The notes below the pieces were generated by a model that worked only from the letters and a program-made list of their open reading frames with translations, was not told where the DNA came from and searched no databases. Shown piece by piece: positions 17,196 through 28,261 of a DNA stretch of 64,000 bases. This DNA comes from Aliiroseovarius zhejiangensis (GTDB lineage: Bacteria; Pseudomonadota; Alphaproteobacteria; Rhodobacterales; Rhodobacteraceae): positions 1 to 64,000 of the forward strand of contig NZ_BNCH01000001.1 of the NCBI RefSeq assembly GCF_014656375.1, read 5' to 3'. The translations under genes and the position numbers were made by a program. Within the stretch, counting starts at the first letter, position 1. The number at the start of each line of letters is the position of its first letter.

Positions 17196-18056
17196 ATGCT
17201 GTATCAAAACGCGCAGGACTGGCTGGATGCTCCGCATAAGCGGGTGTTGTTTTTTGGCATGTCCGGCTTGGGCAAGACCTTTCTGTCGACAATGCTGCGC
17301 AAACAGGGCGATTGGTTCCACTACTCGATCGACTACCGGATCGGCACCCGGTACATGGACGAATACATCACCGACAACCTGAAAACCCAGGCGATGCAGG
17401 TGCCCTTTCTGCGCGACCTGCTTTTGTCGGATTCGATCCGCATCGCGCCCAAGATCCGGTTCGACCACCTGACCCCGATGGCCACCTATCTGGGCAAACC
17501 CGGAGCCCCCGACAAGGGCGGGCTGCCGATCGAGGAATATCGCCGCCGCCAGTCACAATTTCGCACAGCCGAAACCGCCGCCTTGATGGACACCGGCCAT
17601 TTCATCGAACGGGCCGAAAAGATCTATGGCTATCCGCATTTCATCTGCGACACCGGCGGGTCGATCTGCGAATGGATCGATCCGGCCCTGTGCGAAAACG
17701 ACCCCCTGATCGCTGAGCTAAGCCAGCATTGCCTTCTGGTCTGGCTCAGGGGGGACGAGGCCCATACCCAACATCTGATCGACCGCTTCGACCGCGACCC
17801 CAAACCGATGGCCTATCAACCCGAGTTCCTGGCCCGGGTGTGGGAGGATTATCTGTTGAAAAACAGTCTGAAAGCCGACGAAGTTGAACCCGATTCCTTC
17901 ATTCGCTGGACCTATGCGCAGGCGCTCGCCCATCGTCAGCCGCTATATGAACACATGGCGCGCTATGGCGTGTCGCTCTGCGCTCACGAGGTGTCCGCGA
18001 TCCAGACGCCGCAGGATTTCACGGCGATGATCGCCACGGCGATTGACGCCGCCTGA
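17196..18056 (+). CDS. P-loop ATPase of unknown function
   Basis: 286 residues with Walker A GMSGLGKT at about 21-28, in the context RVLFFGMSGLGKTFLSTML, which recalls small-molecule kinases. FICDTGGSICEW near residue 150 may carry the Walker B acidic residue. An unusual YMDEYI segment follows SIDYRIGTR. No membrane segment or signal is present. The family occurs in Rhodobacteraceae as 'ATPase' without an assigned reaction. It lies 46 bases before the metA-type gene in the same direction, so the two may share a transcript. Confidence 0.7.
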   Translation: MLYQNAQDWLDAPHKRVLFFGMSGLGKTFLSTMLRKQGDWFHYSIDYRIGTRYMDEYITDNLKTQAMQVPFLRDLLLSDSIRIAPKIRFDHLTPMATYLGKPGAPDKGGLPIEEYRRRQSQFRTAETAALMDTGHFIERAEKIYGYPHFICDTGGSICEWIDPALCENDPLIAELSQHCLLVWLRGDEAHTQHLIDRFDRDPKPMAYQPEFLARVWEDYLLKNSLKADEVEPDSFIRWTYAQALAHRQPLYEHMARYGVSLCAHEVSAIQTPQDFTAMIATAIDAA

Positions 18057-18102
18057 TCCACACCTATCTTAAACCTTCTGTTGTTGACCAAGGACATCTG
18101 AC

Positions 18103-19041
18103 ATGCCGATCAAGATACCCTCATCCCTGCCCGCAGCAAATGTGCTGAAGGACGAGGGCGTGATGGTCATGTCCGAAGATCAGGCCGACAAACAGGACAT
18201 TCGCCCGATGCGGATTGCGCTGTTGAACCTGATGCCCAAGAAGATCGAGACCGAGACCCAGTTTTCTCGGCTGATCGGTGCACATCCGTTGCAGATTGAA
18301 CTGACCCTTTTGCGCCCGTCCGAGCATACGTCGAAAACCACCAGTCAGGCGCATATCGGTGCGTTCTATCAGCCGTGGGAGGACGTGCGCGATCAGAAGT
18401 TCGACGGGTTGATCATCACCGGCGCGCCGATCGAGCATCTGCCCTTCGAAGACGTCACCTATTGGGATGAAATCAGCCAGATCTTCGATTGGACGCAGAC
18501 GAACGTGCACTCCACCTTCGGCGTTTGCTGGGGGGGGATGGCGATGATCTATCACTTCCACAAGGTCAAGAAACATATACTGGAGGCCAAGGCCTTCGGA
18601 TGCTTTCCGCAAAAGAACCTTGATCCCGCTTCGCCTTATCTGCGCGGGTTTTCAGACACTTGCGTGGTGCCCGTCAGCCGCTGGACCGAGATGCGGCAGG
18701 CCGAAATTGATGCCGCTGACGGGCTGAGAACCTTGTTGGGATCGGACGAGGTCGGGCCGTGTCTGGTCGAAGATACGGCGCATCGCGCGCTCTATATCTT
18801 CAATCATTTCGAATATGATACGGGCACGCTGAAGGGTGAATATGACCGTGACATCGCCAAGGGCGCACCGATCAACGTGCCGATCAATTACTATCCCGGC
18901 AACGATCCGACGAAACAGCCCGAGAACCGGTGGCGCAGCCATGCGCATCTGCTTTACGCCAACTGGATCAGCGAGATGTATCTGACCACGCCGTTCGACA
19001 TCGACCAGATCGGGGAAACCAGACAAGACCGCCGCAACTGA
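18103..19041 (+). CDS. metAA: Homoserine O-acyltransferase, MetA fold, predicted acetyl-CoA-specific
   Basis: 312 residues, the normal length. It activates homoserine in methionine synthesis in the cytoplasm. Catalytic Cys142 lies in [11 protein letters not shown], and His and Glu are in [13 protein letters not shown]. Residue 111 is glutamate ([15 protein letters not shown]). In characterised MetA-fold enzymes Glu111 goes with acetyl-CoA use, while Gly111, as in E. coli, goes with succinyl-CoA. The likely product is therefore O-acetylhomoserine, despite common annotation as succinyltransferase. The 46-base upstream gap is too short for a SAM-II riboswitch. Confidence 0.92.
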   Translation: MPIKIPSSLPAANVLKDEGVMVMSEDQADKQDIRPMRIALLNLMPKKIETETQFSRLIGAHPLQIELTLLRPSEHTSKTTSQAHIGAFYQPWEDVRDQKFDGLIITGAPIEHLPFEDVTYWDEISQIFDWTQTNVHSTFGVCWGGMAMIYHFHKVKKHILEAKAFGCFPQKNLDPASPYLRGFSDTCVVPVSRWTEMRQAEIDAADGLRTLLGSDEVGPCLVEDTAHRALYIFNHFEYDTGTLKGEYDRDIAKGAPINVPINYYPGNDPTKQPENRWRSHAHLLYANWISEMYLTTPFDIDQIGETRQDRRN

Positions 19042-19115
19042 CCCGGCCGGGGTCGTCTGGCGATTGCCAACCCGCGGCCTTCGCCCCATAATGGCGTGAA
19101 ATCAGGAGTTTGCGT

Positions 19116-19985
19116 ATGTCTTTGCCGTTCGATGGTGCCATCTCGAAATTTTTTCATGAGACTGCACCGGATGCGGTCAGACAGGCGATTGCAGAGGGTC
19201 ACAAGAAAGACATCCTGTCGGACACCTATCCCTATGACGACCGGATGGACAAGAATATCTATCAGGCCGAGATCGAGGCGCTTCAGCTTGAACTGGTCAA
19301 ACTGCAGGCCGATGTGAAAGCCACGGGCAAGCGCGTCGTGGTGATCTTCGAAGGGCGCGATGCGGCAGGCAAAGGCGGCACGATCAAGCGATTTCGTGAA
19401 AACCTGAACCCGCGTGTGGCGCGGGTCGTGGCCTTGTCCAAACCGTCCGACCGCGAAGCGGGAGAGTGGTATTTCCAACGTTATGTCAAACACTTGCCGA
19501 CCGAAGGTGAAATCACTTTGTTCGACCGATCCTGGTACAACCGCGCGGTGGTTGAGAAGGTGTTCGACTTTTGCACCGAGGCCGAGCGCGAAGCCTTCTT
19601 TCGCCAGCTTCCCGATTTCGAGGACATGCTGGTCGATGAAGGCATCCATTTCGTCAAATTGTGGCTGAATGTCGGACGCGCCGAGCAATTGCGGCGCTTC
19701 CTTGCGCGCGAGAAGAACCCGCTGAAACAGTGGAAACTCAGCTGGATTGATGTCGAAGGTCTGAACCGGTGGGACGCCTATACCGACGCAATCAAGGAAA
19801 CCTTTGATCGCAGCCATCGCCCACGCACGCCCTGGACCATTGTGCGGTCAGACGACAAGAAACGTGCGCGTCTTGCCGCCATTCGTTCCGTTCTGCAAGG
19901 CATTGAATACGCGGGTAAAGACAAGAACGTCGCGCATGCGCCAGACAGCAGGATCAGCGGTGGGCCAGAGGTTTGGGATGGCTAA
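19116..19985 (+). CDS. ppk2: Polyphosphate kinase 2
   Basis: 289 residues, single-domain PPK2. Walker A is [16 protein letters not shown], the Walker B region is [13 protein letters not shown], and a lid segment ([15 protein letters not shown]) follows. PPK2 enzymes transfer phosphate between polyphosphate and nucleoside diphosphates; the subgroup (class I, NDP-phosphorylating) is judged from length and is not certain. The ATG at 19116 has AGGAG seven bases upstream, better than the TTG at 19110. The last 8 bases overlap the start of the tetR-like gene. Confidence 0.92.
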   Translation: MSLPFDGAISKFFHETAPDAVRQAIAEGHKKDILSDTYPYDDRMDKNIYQAEIEALQLELVKLQADVKATGKRVVVIFEGRDAAGKGGTIKRFRENLNPRVARVVALSKPSDREAGEWYFQRYVKHLPTEGEITLFDRSWYNRAVVEKVFDFCTEAEREAFFRQLPDFEDMLVDEGIHFVKLWLNVGRAEQLRRFLAREKNPLKQWKLSWIDVEGLNRWDAYTDAIKETFDRSHRPRTPWTIVRSDDKKRARLAAIRSVLQGIEYAGKDKNVAHAPDSRISGGPEVWDG

Positions 19986-20595
19986 ACGCGGTTATCACCA
20001 CGGAAATCTCAGGCAGGCGCTGGTCGATGCAGCCCTTGAACTGATCGAGGCGAAAGGCCCGACCGGCTTCACCCTGTCCGAAGCAGCCAAACAGGCTGGC
20101 GTGACCCCTGCCGCCGTCTATCGCCACTTTGCCGGGCGCGACGACCTGATCGCCGAGGCTGCACGTCAGGGATACGAGATTTTTGCCGATCTGATGGTCT
20201 ATGCCTATGACAAGAGCCAGCCATCCGCCCTGGCCAGTTTCGAGGCTACGGGCCGGGCCTATCTGGCCTTCGCGCGCAAATATCCCGGCCATTACATCTC
20301 GATGTTTGAAAGCGGGATCTCCACCAACCATTCCGCCGAACTGGCCCGCGTGGCCGGGCGTGCAATGGGGGTTCTGGAAAAGGCCGCCGAGCGTCTGGCC
20401 GAAAACATTCCGGAAAACAAGCGCCCCCCCGCACGGATGGTCAGCGCCCATATCTGGGCGATGAGCCACGGCGTGGTCGAGCTGTTCGGGCGTGGCAGTC
20501 CAGGGCAGAAAAGCCCCTTCCCGCCCGAAGAGCTTCTGGAAAGCGGGATCGGGATCTATCTGCGTGGTTTGGGTCTGATTCGGCCGGACGATTGA
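19978..20595 (+). CDS. TetR/AcrR family transcriptional regulator (WHG-type C-terminal domain)
   Basis: 205 residues. An N-terminal TetR helix-turn-helix (about 8-60) contains [21 protein letters not shown]. The C-terminal ligand domain has [14 protein letters not shown], the tryptophan/His-Gly pattern of WHG-type TetR proteins. Effector and targets are unknown. The start is inside the end of ppk2, so the two are co-translated and the regulator may control this transcript. It converges with sufS, with 16 bases between the stops. Confidence 0.9.
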   Translation: MAKRGYHHGNLRQALVDAALELIEAKGPTGFTLSEAAKQAGVTPAAVYRHFAGRDDLIAEAARQGYEIFADLMVYAYDKSQPSALASFEATGRAYLAFARKYPGHYISMFESGISTNHSAELARVAGRAMGVLEKAAERLAENIPENKRPPARMVSAHIWAMSHGVVELFGRGSPGQKSPFPPEELLESGIGIYLRGLGLIRPDD

Positions 20596-20611
20596 TGCAC
20601 TCAGCTGCCGG

Positions 20612-21832
20612 TCAGACCAGCAAGCGGTGACACAGCTCCAACCCGTCAATCAGGCGATCCACCTCGTCTTTCGTGTTGTAAAGCCCAAACGACGCCCGCG
20701 CCGTTGCCGATACGCCAAGATGCTCCATCAACGGTTTCGCACAGTGGTGGCCCGCCCGGATCGCGATGCCCTTCTTGTCCAGAATGGTCGAGATGTCATG
20801 CGCATGCGCGGCACCTTCCATCGTCAAAGAGAAGATCGCCGCCTTGCCGGGGGCGGTGCCCTGCACGTTCACCCAATTCAGCCCGGCCAGCCGTTCAGAC
20901 GCATAGGAGGCCAGTGCGGCCTCATGGGCGGCAACGTTGTCCATGCCCAGATCCATCAGGTATTCCAGCGCCACGCCCATACCGATGGTCTGCACGATGC
21001 CCGGGGTGCCGGCCTCGAATTTCAAGGGCGGTGCGGCATAGGTGACATTGTCCTTCGTCACCTCGTTGATCATGTCACCGCCGCCGAAAAAGGGCCGCAT
21101 CTCGGCCTGTCGATCGGCCCGGATATAGATCGCCCCCGACCCGGAGGGGCCATAGAGCTTATGCCCGGTGATCGCATAGAAATCACAGCCGATATCCTGC
21201 ACGTCGACCGGCATATGCACGGCCCCCTGTGAGCCATCCACCAATACCGGTACATTCCTGGCGCGTGCCTCCGTGCAGATGGTTTTCACATCCACCACGG
21301 TGCCGAACACGTTCGAGCATTGGGTGACGGCGATCAGCTTGGTGCGGTCGGTGATCGCGTCCAGCACCTTTTGCGGGTCCAGTGATCCATCCGGTTCCGG
21401 GTCGACCCATTTCAGCACCACGCCTTGGCGTTCGCGCAGGAAATGCCAGGGCACAATGTTTGCGTGATGCTCCAGCGTGGACAGGATGATCTCGTCCCCC
21501 GCCTGCATGCGCGGCGCGGCCCAGCCATATGAGACAAGGTTGATACCTTCGGTGGTGCCAGAGTTGAAAATGATCTCGTCGTCCGAACCGGCGTTCAAAA
21601 AGCGCGCGACGATTCCCCGAACAGCCTCGTATTTCTCGGTCGCCAGGTTTGACAGGTAATGCAACCCACGGTGAACATTGGAGTATTCCTCGGCATAGGC
21701 GCGGGTCACGGCGTCAATCACCACCTGCGGCTTCTGCGCCGAAGCGCCATTGTCCAGATAGGTCAGAGGCTGGCCATTCACCTGCCGCGACAGAATGGGA
21801 AAGTCGGCCCGGACTGTGTTGATATCGAACAT
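20612..21832 (-). CDS. sufS: Cysteine desulfurase SufS
   Basis: 406 residues, PLP-dependent group II desulfurase that supplies persulfide sulfur for Fe-S cluster assembly. PLP lysine is in AITGHKLYGPSGSG and the catalytic cysteine in IRAGHHCAKPLM. The N-terminus (FPILSRQVNGQPLTYLDNGASAQKP) is typical. It is the last gene of the iscR-suf transcript, following two YIP1-like genes. No sufE, sufU or sufT lies next to it. Confidence 0.95.
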   Translation of the reverse strand: MFDINTVRADFPILSRQVNGQPLTYLDNGASAQKPQVVIDAVTRAYAEEYSNVHRGLHYLSNLATEKYEAVRGIVARFLNAGSDDEIIFNSGTTEGINLVSYGWAAPRMQAGDEIILSTLEHHANIVPWHFLRERQGVVLKWVDPEPDGSLDPQKVLDAITDRTKLIAVTQCSNVFGTVVDVKTICTEARARNVPVLVDGSQGAVHMPVDVQDIGCDFYAITGHKLYGPSGSGAIYIRADRQAEMRPFFGGGDMINEVTKDNVTYAAPPLKFEAGTPGIVQTIGMGVALEYLMDLGMDNVAAHEAALASYASERLAGLNWVNVQGTAPGKAAIFSLTMEGAAHAHDISTILDKKGIAIRAGHHCAKPLMEHLGVSATARASFGLYNTKDEVDRLIDGLELCHRLLV

Positions 21833-21846
21833 GACGCGGGCTCCGA

Positions 21847-22446
21847 TCAGTTGGGAAGGGTCATCGGCGCCGGTTCGACACCCAGAAGGACCAGAAGGAA
21901 AGATAGGGCAAAGACCGTCAGGATCATGAAGCCCAGGATCGACGCAAAGACCATACCTGTGGATGCAAAGCCGTGACTTTCGGTGGTGAAATGGCTCAGC
22001 ACCCAGAAAAACAGGAAGATCGAGGCGATCATGGTGATCGCGGCCAGACCCGGTGCGAACACGGTCAGAAGCAAGGTCAGGGCCTGCACCATCAGAAAGA
22101 TGAATTCCATCCAGACGACGGTGATGATGGCGTCCGACAGGCTGCCCTGCCCACCGAACATCCGCCCGATCACATATATGCCCCAGGCCAACCCGAACAT
22201 GAACGACGCCTCGATCACGCCCAGCAGGACCGGGCTGGACAGGACGGATCCCACCTGTGCGGCATCAAGCGGAAACATCATTCCCGCCAGCACACCCAGG
22301 GCGGCATTCACCACCACGACCAGCGCCAGCGCGGTCCACAATGTCTCGCGCGGAAGGTTCAGGTCGAACAGATCGCGCGCGACCTTGCGTGGTTCCGGCA
22401 CCGTTTGCAGCGCCATACCAAACAGATACCCAGGTTCAAGCCGCAT
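21847..22446 (-). CDS. YIP1 family membrane protein
   Basis: 199 residues with about five membrane helices and the YIP1 core (FGLAWGIYVIGRMFGGQGSLSDAIITVVWMEF region). The YIP1 fold is known from eukaryotic membrane trafficking; bacterial members have no established role. Located between the second YIP1-like gene (3-base gap) and sufS (14-base gap), so it belongs to the suf transcript. A direct role in Fe-S assembly is not shown by sequence. Confidence 0.78.
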   Translation of the reverse strand: MRLEPGYLFGMALQTVPEPRKVARDLFDLNLPRETLWTALALVVVVNAALGVLAGMMFPLDAAQVGSVLSSPVLLGVIEASFMFGLAWGIYVIGRMFGGQGSLSDAIITVVWMEFIFLMVQALTLLLTVFAPGLAAITMIASIFLFFWVLSHFTTESHGFASTGMVFASILGFMILTVFALSFLLVLLGVEPAPMTLPN

Positions 22447-22449
22447 GGT

Positions 22450-22938
22450 TCATCCTTCCACCCCGCGTTCCGCTTCCCGAAGGTTGATGGACCAGAACAG
22501 AAGGAATGCCAACAGGGCAAGCGCGCCGGTCAGGCTCATTTGCACGCCCTCACCAATGAAGCCAGCCACAAGACCCCAAAGAAGCCACAGCGGCGTGGCA
22601 CAGAGAAGCGCCCAGAACAGGGCAAACCGCGCGCCGAACGCCGTACCCTTGCCGCCCGCAAGCCGCATCAGCATGTGGCTGAGGGTGCCGATCACATAGA
22701 AGGCCAGCGGCATGATGAAGATCCATGCCAGCATGGTGCCCCCCATCAGCATGTTCAGGTCTTCGCCCGTTTCATGCGCGACACGGGCCAGACGGGGCAA
22801 TTGGGCGGCAAAAACCAGAAGGCACCCCCCCATCAGGACGGCCAGCGCCTTGTCTTCGCGCGTGCCCAGATCAAGCCTGCGCCGAAACACCGCACGCGGG
22901 GCGCGGTAGCTGCGGATCACATCATCAATCACGGACAT
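22450..22938 (-). CDS. YIP1-like membrane protein
   Basis: 162 residues, about four membrane helices after an amphipathic N-terminus (VIDDVIRSYRAPRAVFRRRL). It resembles the neighbouring YIP1 protein in size and helix order and may pair with it. It carries no cysteine or histidine cluster that would suggest metal binding. Sits 15 bases after sufD in the same transcript. Confidence 0.72.
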   Translation of the reverse strand: MSVIDDVIRSYRAPRAVFRRRLDLGTREDKALAVLMGGCLLVFAAQLPRLARVAHETGEDLNMLMGGTMLAWIFIMPLAFYVIGTLSHMLMRLAGGKGTAFGARFALFWALLCATPLWLLWGLVAGFIGEGVQMSLTGALALLAFLLFWSINLREAERGVEG

Positions 22939-22953
22939 CGCATCACGCCCTGA

Positions 22954-24239
22954 TCAGCCGCGATGGCGGGCAAGCCACGCATCCAGCCGGTCGTTGATCT
23001 CGGCGGCGATGGTGTCGTCCTCGATCTCGTCGATCGCGTCGGCCAGGAAGGCCAACACCAGAAGATCGGTCGCGATATGGGCCGGCACACCGCGCGAGCG
23101 CAGGTAGAACAAAGCCTCTTCATCAATCGCGCCTGACGTTGATCCGTGCGAACAGATCACGTCATCGGCATAGATCTCCAGTTCGGGTTTGGCCTGGAAA
23201 CTGGCGTCGTCGTCCAGCAAAAGCGACTGCGATTTCTGATAGCCGTCGGTCTTTTGCGCATCCGGTTTGACCAGAATCTTGCCCTGAAACACGCCCTTCG
23301 CGCCGTTTTTCAGCACTTTCTTGAACACCTGGCGACTTTCGCTGGCCACCGCGTCATGGGTGATGAACACGGTGTCGTCATGGTGAAAGGCACCGTCCGC
23401 CCCGTCGCCCAAGGCGGCACCCGCCACATGCGCGGTGGCGTCGTCGCCCAGAAATTCGATCACGCATTCGTTGCGGGTCAGGCGGCCATTCACCGTCATG
23501 GTGAAGCTTTTGAACACCGACTCAACGCCCAGACGGGCAAACATATGAGTGATCGCTTGCCGCTCATGGTCGCGTCCCTGCGCGCGGATATGGTGGAATT
23601 CGGCCCCATCCGCAACATCGACCTCGCACACTTTCGAGAACCGGGCAGCCGCCGCGCCGTTTTCCAGAAGCGTCAGTTTCGCCCCCTCTTCCAGCCGGAT
23701 CACATGGTGCAACACCGCGTCCGAGGTGGCGTCTTCGTGGCGATAGAACAGGCTGACAGGGCGGCTGACCTCGCCGGTGACACGGATCACCACGCCATCG
23801 GTGGCCATGGCTGTGTTGTACGCCGCCAACGGGCGCGCGACAGGGTTTTGCCCCCGCGCTTCCAGCACACCATAGAGGTCCTTGGCCCAATGGATATCGG
23901 CCGCCGTGGCATCCGCCAGACGCTCAATCTCGATCCCTTCGCCGGACAGATCATCCGAGGCGGTGGCGTCGAACACACCATCTACAAAGACAATTGTCAG
24001 CCGGTCGATCTGGTGAAAGACCGGCGGCTCGCCTTCGTAATCAAAAACCGCAGCAGCGTCGGGCACGGCGGCAATCAGGCTGTCGGGCCGGGTCCATTTC
24101 CAATATTCGTCACGGCGCGTCGGCAGCCCCATCTGGGCAAGGCGCCGGGCAGCATCGGCGCGGGCATCCTGTGCCCAGGCACCCGAAACCGGGCGCGCCT
24201 CGGCGCTGATCACCGCGGTGGCTTGCTTGGTGGCGGTGT

Positions 24240-24243
<4 letters not shown>
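22954..24243 (-). CDS. sufD: Fe-S cluster assembly protein SufD
   Basis: 429 residues, beta-helix scaffold subunit of the SufBC2D complex, related to SufB. The C-terminal part carries the conserved SHGSTSGAIDEEALFYLRSRG, with the histidine placed as in SufD proteins. The N-terminal helical domain contains the usual GLPTRRDEYWKWT. Its ATG overlaps the stop of sufC by 4 bases, which implies coupled synthesis of complex partners. Confidence 0.94.
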
Positions 24244-25004
<761 letters not shown>

Positions 25005-25016
25005 TTTAATCCGTCC

Positions 25017-25328
25017 TTACGAAACAGTGACAGCCGTGCCCGAGGCCGACACCATCAGCATGTTGTTGATCACTTCATAGTCGAGGTCCACGCCCACGAC
25101 CGCGTTGGCGCCCAAGGACGCCGCGTGTTCTTCCATCTCGGCCAGCGCGGTACGCCGCGCCCGGCCCAGTTCTTCTTCATATGCGCCCGAGCGTCCGCCC
25201 ACGATGTCGCGCACCTGTGCAAAGATATCGCGAAAGATGTTGGCGCCCAGAATGGCCTCGCCGGTGACGATGCCGTGGTATTTGGCGATAGGATGCCCTT
25301 CGACCGACGGTGTTGTGGTGATGATCAT
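25017..25328 (-). CDS. YbjQ/UPF0145 family protein
   Basis: 103 residues, full length for this heavy-metal-binding-domain-like family. Characteristic features are the opening [12 protein letters not shown], the core [12 protein letters not shown] and [25 protein letters not shown]. YbjQ proteins form pentamers; function is unknown. The start at 25328 follows GGAGCGGAG; an open frame runs upstream but lacks homology. Its position inside the suf transcript between a small membrane protein and sufC is noteworthy. Confidence 0.85.
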   Translation of the reverse strand: MIITTTPSVEGHPIAKYHGIVTGEAILGANIFRDIFAQVRDIVGGRSGAYEEELGRARRTALAEMEEHAASLGANAVVGVDLDYEVINNMLMVSASGTAVTVS

Positions 25329-25354
25329 TTCTCCGCTCCTTAACTGCGCAGGTC

Positions 25355-25567
25355 TCAGCGCCACAGATCCAACAGTTTCATCACACCGCGCGACGCGGCC
25401 CAGCCCAGAAAGATCCCGACCGGAATCCAGATCATCGGGTTCAACTGGTCCATCTTGTGGGTGTTGATGTAAATCACGGCTGCCCCGCCGCCGATGGCGG
25501 GCAACACGTAGGGCAACGCGGATTCAACGCTGGCCCAGAATGCCTGACCCCTGTTGTTTTGTTCCAT
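25355..25567 (-). CDS. Small membrane protein in suf operon
   Basis: 70 residues, not recognised. Two hydrophobic stretches ([18 protein letters not shown] and [18 protein letters not shown]) predict two membrane helices joined by a short loop with [10 protein letters not shown]. It follows sufB by 30 bases and precedes the UPF0145 gene by 26. A scaffold-anchoring role can be imagined but not supported. The start at 25567 was preferred to an upstream in-frame codon because [11 protein letters not shown] begins the protein-like part. Confidence 0.65.
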   Translation of the reverse strand: MEQNNRGQAFWASVESALPYVLPAIGGGAAVIYINTHKMDQLNPMIWIPVGIFLGWAASRGVMKLLDLWR

Positions 25568-25597
25568 GATCAATCCTCGGCTCACTCGGGGCGCTGA

Positions 25598-27121
25598 TCA
25601 GCCCACCGACCCTTCCAGCGAAATCGCCACAAGCTGTTGCGCTTCCATGGCAAATTCCATCGGCAGCGCTTGCAGCACTTCCCTGGCGAAGCCGTTGACG
25701 ATCAGGGCCACGGCCTCTTCCTCGTCCATCCCGCGCTGGCGGCAATAGAACATTTGTTCTTCGTCTACCTTGGATGTGGTCGCCTCGTGCTCCACGCGCG
25801 AGGAATTGTTCTTCACCTCGATATACGGCACCGTATGCGCGCCGCATTTGTCGCCGATCAGAAGACTGTCACACTGCGTGTAGTTGCGCGAGTTCTTGGC
25901 CTTCGGGTGCATCGACACGAGACCCCGATAGGTGTTCTGCGCCACGCCCGCCGAAATCCCCTTGGACACGATGCGCGATTTCGTATCGCGCCCCAGATGC
26001 ACCATCTTGGTGCCGGTATCGGCCTGCTGGTGGTTGTTGGTGATCGCGATGGAATAGAACTCGCCCTGGCTTTCGTTGCCACGGAGCAGGCAGGACGGGT
26101 ATTTCCACGTCACGGCAGAGCCGGTTTCCACCTGCGTCCACATCACCTTCGACCGGTCGCCCCGGCAATCGGCGCGCTTGGTCACGAAGTTATAGATGCC
26201 GCCCTTGCCCTCTTCATCGCCGGGAAACCAGTTCTGAACGGTCGAGTATTTCACCTCGGCGTCTTCTTCGACGATGATTTCCACCACCGCGGCGTGAAGT
26301 TGCGCCGTGTCGCGTTGCGGCGCGGTACAGCCTTCCAGATAGCTCACGTAAGAGCCCTTGTCGGCGATGATCAGCGTGCGTTCAAACTGGCCCGTATTTT
26401 CCGCGTTGATGCGGAAATAGGTGGACAGCTCCATCGGGCAGCGGGTGTTGGGCGGGATATAGACGAACGAGCCGTCCGAGAACACGGCCGAGTTCAGCGT
26501 CGCATAATAGTTGTCGCTGACCGGTACCACGGACCCCAGGTATTTCTTCACAAGCTCCGGATGATCCTTGATGGCTTCCGAGATCGAACAGAAGATGACA
26601 CCGGCCTTCTTCAGTTCTGCCTGAAACGTCGTGCCCACGGACACGCTGTCAAAAACCGCGTCCACCGCGACCTTGCGGCCTTCGGCGGGCACGTCTTCGG
26701 CCCCTTCGACCCCGGCCAGGATCATCTGTTCCTTCAGCGGAATACCCAGTTTTTCATATGTCGCCAGCAGCTTGGGATCAACCTCGTCCAAAGACTTCGG
26801 CTTCACCTCCATCGACTTGGGCCGGGCATAGTAATACTGATCCTGAAAGTCGATTTCGGGATAGTTCAGCATCGCCCATTCCGGCTCCACCATCTTTTCC
26901 CAACGTGCGAAGGCCGCCAGACGCCATTCGGTCATCCATTCGGGTTCTTCGTTCTTCTCGGAAATCAGCCGCACGATATCGGGGTTCAGGCCCTTGGGCG
27001 CGTACTCCATCTCGATATCTGTTTCCCAGCCATACTTGTATTGGCCGGCCAGCGATTTTACCGCCTCGACGGTTTCTTCTTCCACGCCTTCCTTGACGTT
27101 CAGTTCATCTGCACCGGCCAT
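25598..27121 (-). CDS. sufB: Fe-S cluster assembly protein SufB
   Basis: 507 residues, central scaffold subunit of SufBC2D. Typical segments are the [13 protein letters not shown]-like N-terminus, [32 protein letters not shown] and the C-terminal [20 protein letters not shown] with the Glu/Cys positions used for cluster handling. It follows the cysteine desulfurase gene by 27 bases. Confidence 0.96.
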   Translation of the reverse strand: MAGADELNVKEGVEEETVEAVKSLAGQYKYGWETDIEMEYAPKGLNPDIVRLISEKNEEPEWMTEWRLAAFARWEKMVEPEWAMLNYPEIDFQDQYYYARPKSMEVKPKSLDEVDPKLLATYEKLGIPLKEQMILAGVEGAEDVPAEGRKVAVDAVFDSVSVGTTFQAELKKAGVIFCSISEAIKDHPELVKKYLGSVVPVSDNYYATLNSAVFSDGSFVYIPPNTRCPMELSTYFRINAENTGQFERTLIIADKGSYVSYLEGCTAPQRDTAQLHAAVVEIIVEEDAEVKYSTVQNWFPGDEEGKGGIYNFVTKRADCRGDRSKVMWTQVETGSAVTWKYPSCLLRGNESQGEFYSIAITNNHQQADTGTKMVHLGRDTKSRIVSKGISAGVAQNTYRGLVSMHPKAKNSRNYTQCDSLLIGDKCGAHTVPYIEVKNNSSRVEHEATTSKVDEEQMFYCRQRGMDEEEAVALIVNGFAREVLQALPMEFAMEAQQLVAISLEGSVG

Positions 27122-27148
27122 GTCGTCCTTTCATTCGGGGACCGGGGG

Positions 27149-28192
27149 TCATCGACCCCGCGCCCGAAATTTCCTGTATTCTCTGATCCACGCCTCGGCA
27201 AAGGCGCGCACCTCATCCTCACTCGTCATGGGGCCAAGCGAGACACGCAACGCGCATCCCGCATGATCCCGGTCAAAGCCCATTGCCACCAGGGCGGCGC
27301 TGGATTTTACCTTCCCCGATGAACAAGCCGACCCTGCGGAAACCGCAAAACCGGCCAGGTCCATCACCATCACCTGTGTCTCGCCCTTCCAGCCCGGAGT
27401 GATGAAGCACGAGGTGTTGGGAAGCCTGTTCGCGTCTTTCCCGACAAAAATAGTCTCTTTTGCTGATTCCGCAATGGTGTTTTCTAGAATCTTTCTAAGT
27501 TTTTCGATGGCGGTCCAGGTGCCCGCCTCCAGATCCCGCTGTGCGGCTTTTGCAGCGGCGGCAAACCCGGCGATGCCGATCACATTCTCGGTGCCCGACC
27601 GGCGGCCCATCTCCTGCCCTCCGCCCTTGATCCGCGCTTCGATGTCGGTGCCACGCTTGACGATAAGGACACCCACACCCTTCGGCCCGCCCAGCTTATG
27701 CGCCGAGACAATCGCCATCCGCGCCCCGCACCAGTTGAACGCAAAGGGGATCTTCCCAAACGCCTGTGTCGCGTCGGTCAGGAAAAGCCCCTCTGGCAAG
27801 GTCTGGATCACGCCGGTTTCCGAATTCGCAACCTGCAACGCGCTGCGGGCCGGGTCGGGAACGGTCACGATGCCATCCATATCTGACGACAGGCTTTCAT
27901 CACACCAACTGCGCACCGCATCATGTTCTATGCCAGCGCAGGCAATGCCGCGCCCCTGCAGCGCCAACGCCGCCGCCTCGGTCGCGGAAGAGGTGAAGAT
28001 GATGTCCGCCCCTTCGGCCCCCAAGGCCGCCGCCAGGTCCTTGCGCGCCCGTTCAATCAACCCTTTCGCCGCCCGTCCCTCGGCGTGAACCGAGGATGGG
28101 TTGCCCACCACATCCATCGCCGCGACCATTGCTGTACGCGCCTCAGGTCGCAATGGCGTCGTGGCGTTCCAGTCCAGATACACGCGGCTCAC
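27149..28192 (-). CDS. NifS/IscS-like cysteine desulfurase
   Basis: 347 residues, class V aminotransferase fold with PLP. It opens with RVYLDWNATTPLRPEAR. PLP lysine is in VSAHKLGGPKG and the catalytic cysteine is in SAGSACSSGKVKSS, the long active-site loop of group I (NifS/IscS) enzymes. It therefore differs from the group II SufS at the other end of the operon, giving one operon two desulfurases. Start GTG at 28192 has GAGGGAG upstream; an ATG at 28210 would place the start on that site. Confidence 0.9.
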   Translation of the reverse strand: MSRVYLDWNATTPLRPEARTAMVAAMDVVGNPSSVHAEGRAAKGLIERARKDLAAALGAEGADIIFTSSATEAAALALQGRGIACAGIEHDAVRSWCDESLSSDMDGIVTVPDPARSALQVANSETGVIQTLPEGLFLTDATQAFGKIPFAFNWCGARMAIVSAHKLGGPKGVGVLIVKRGTDIEARIKGGGQEMGRRSGTENVIGIAGFAAAAKAAQRDLEAGTWTAIEKLRKILENTIAESAKETIFVGKDANRLPNTSCFITPGWKGETQVMVMDLAGFAVSAGSACSSGKVKSSAALVAMGFDRDHAGCALRVSLGPMTSEDEVRAFAEAWIREYRKFRARGR

Positions 28193-28261
28193 CGGCGCAC
28201 TCCCTCGCATTTTCTTGTTAAAAATATCCTTGCCGAAGGCCTTGAATCGCCGCGCAGCGGC

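Noticed and set aside
18057-18102. SAM-II riboswitch upstream of metA, common in alphaproteobacteria
   Set aside because: Only 46 bases separate the genes and no SAM-II pseudoknot pattern is present.
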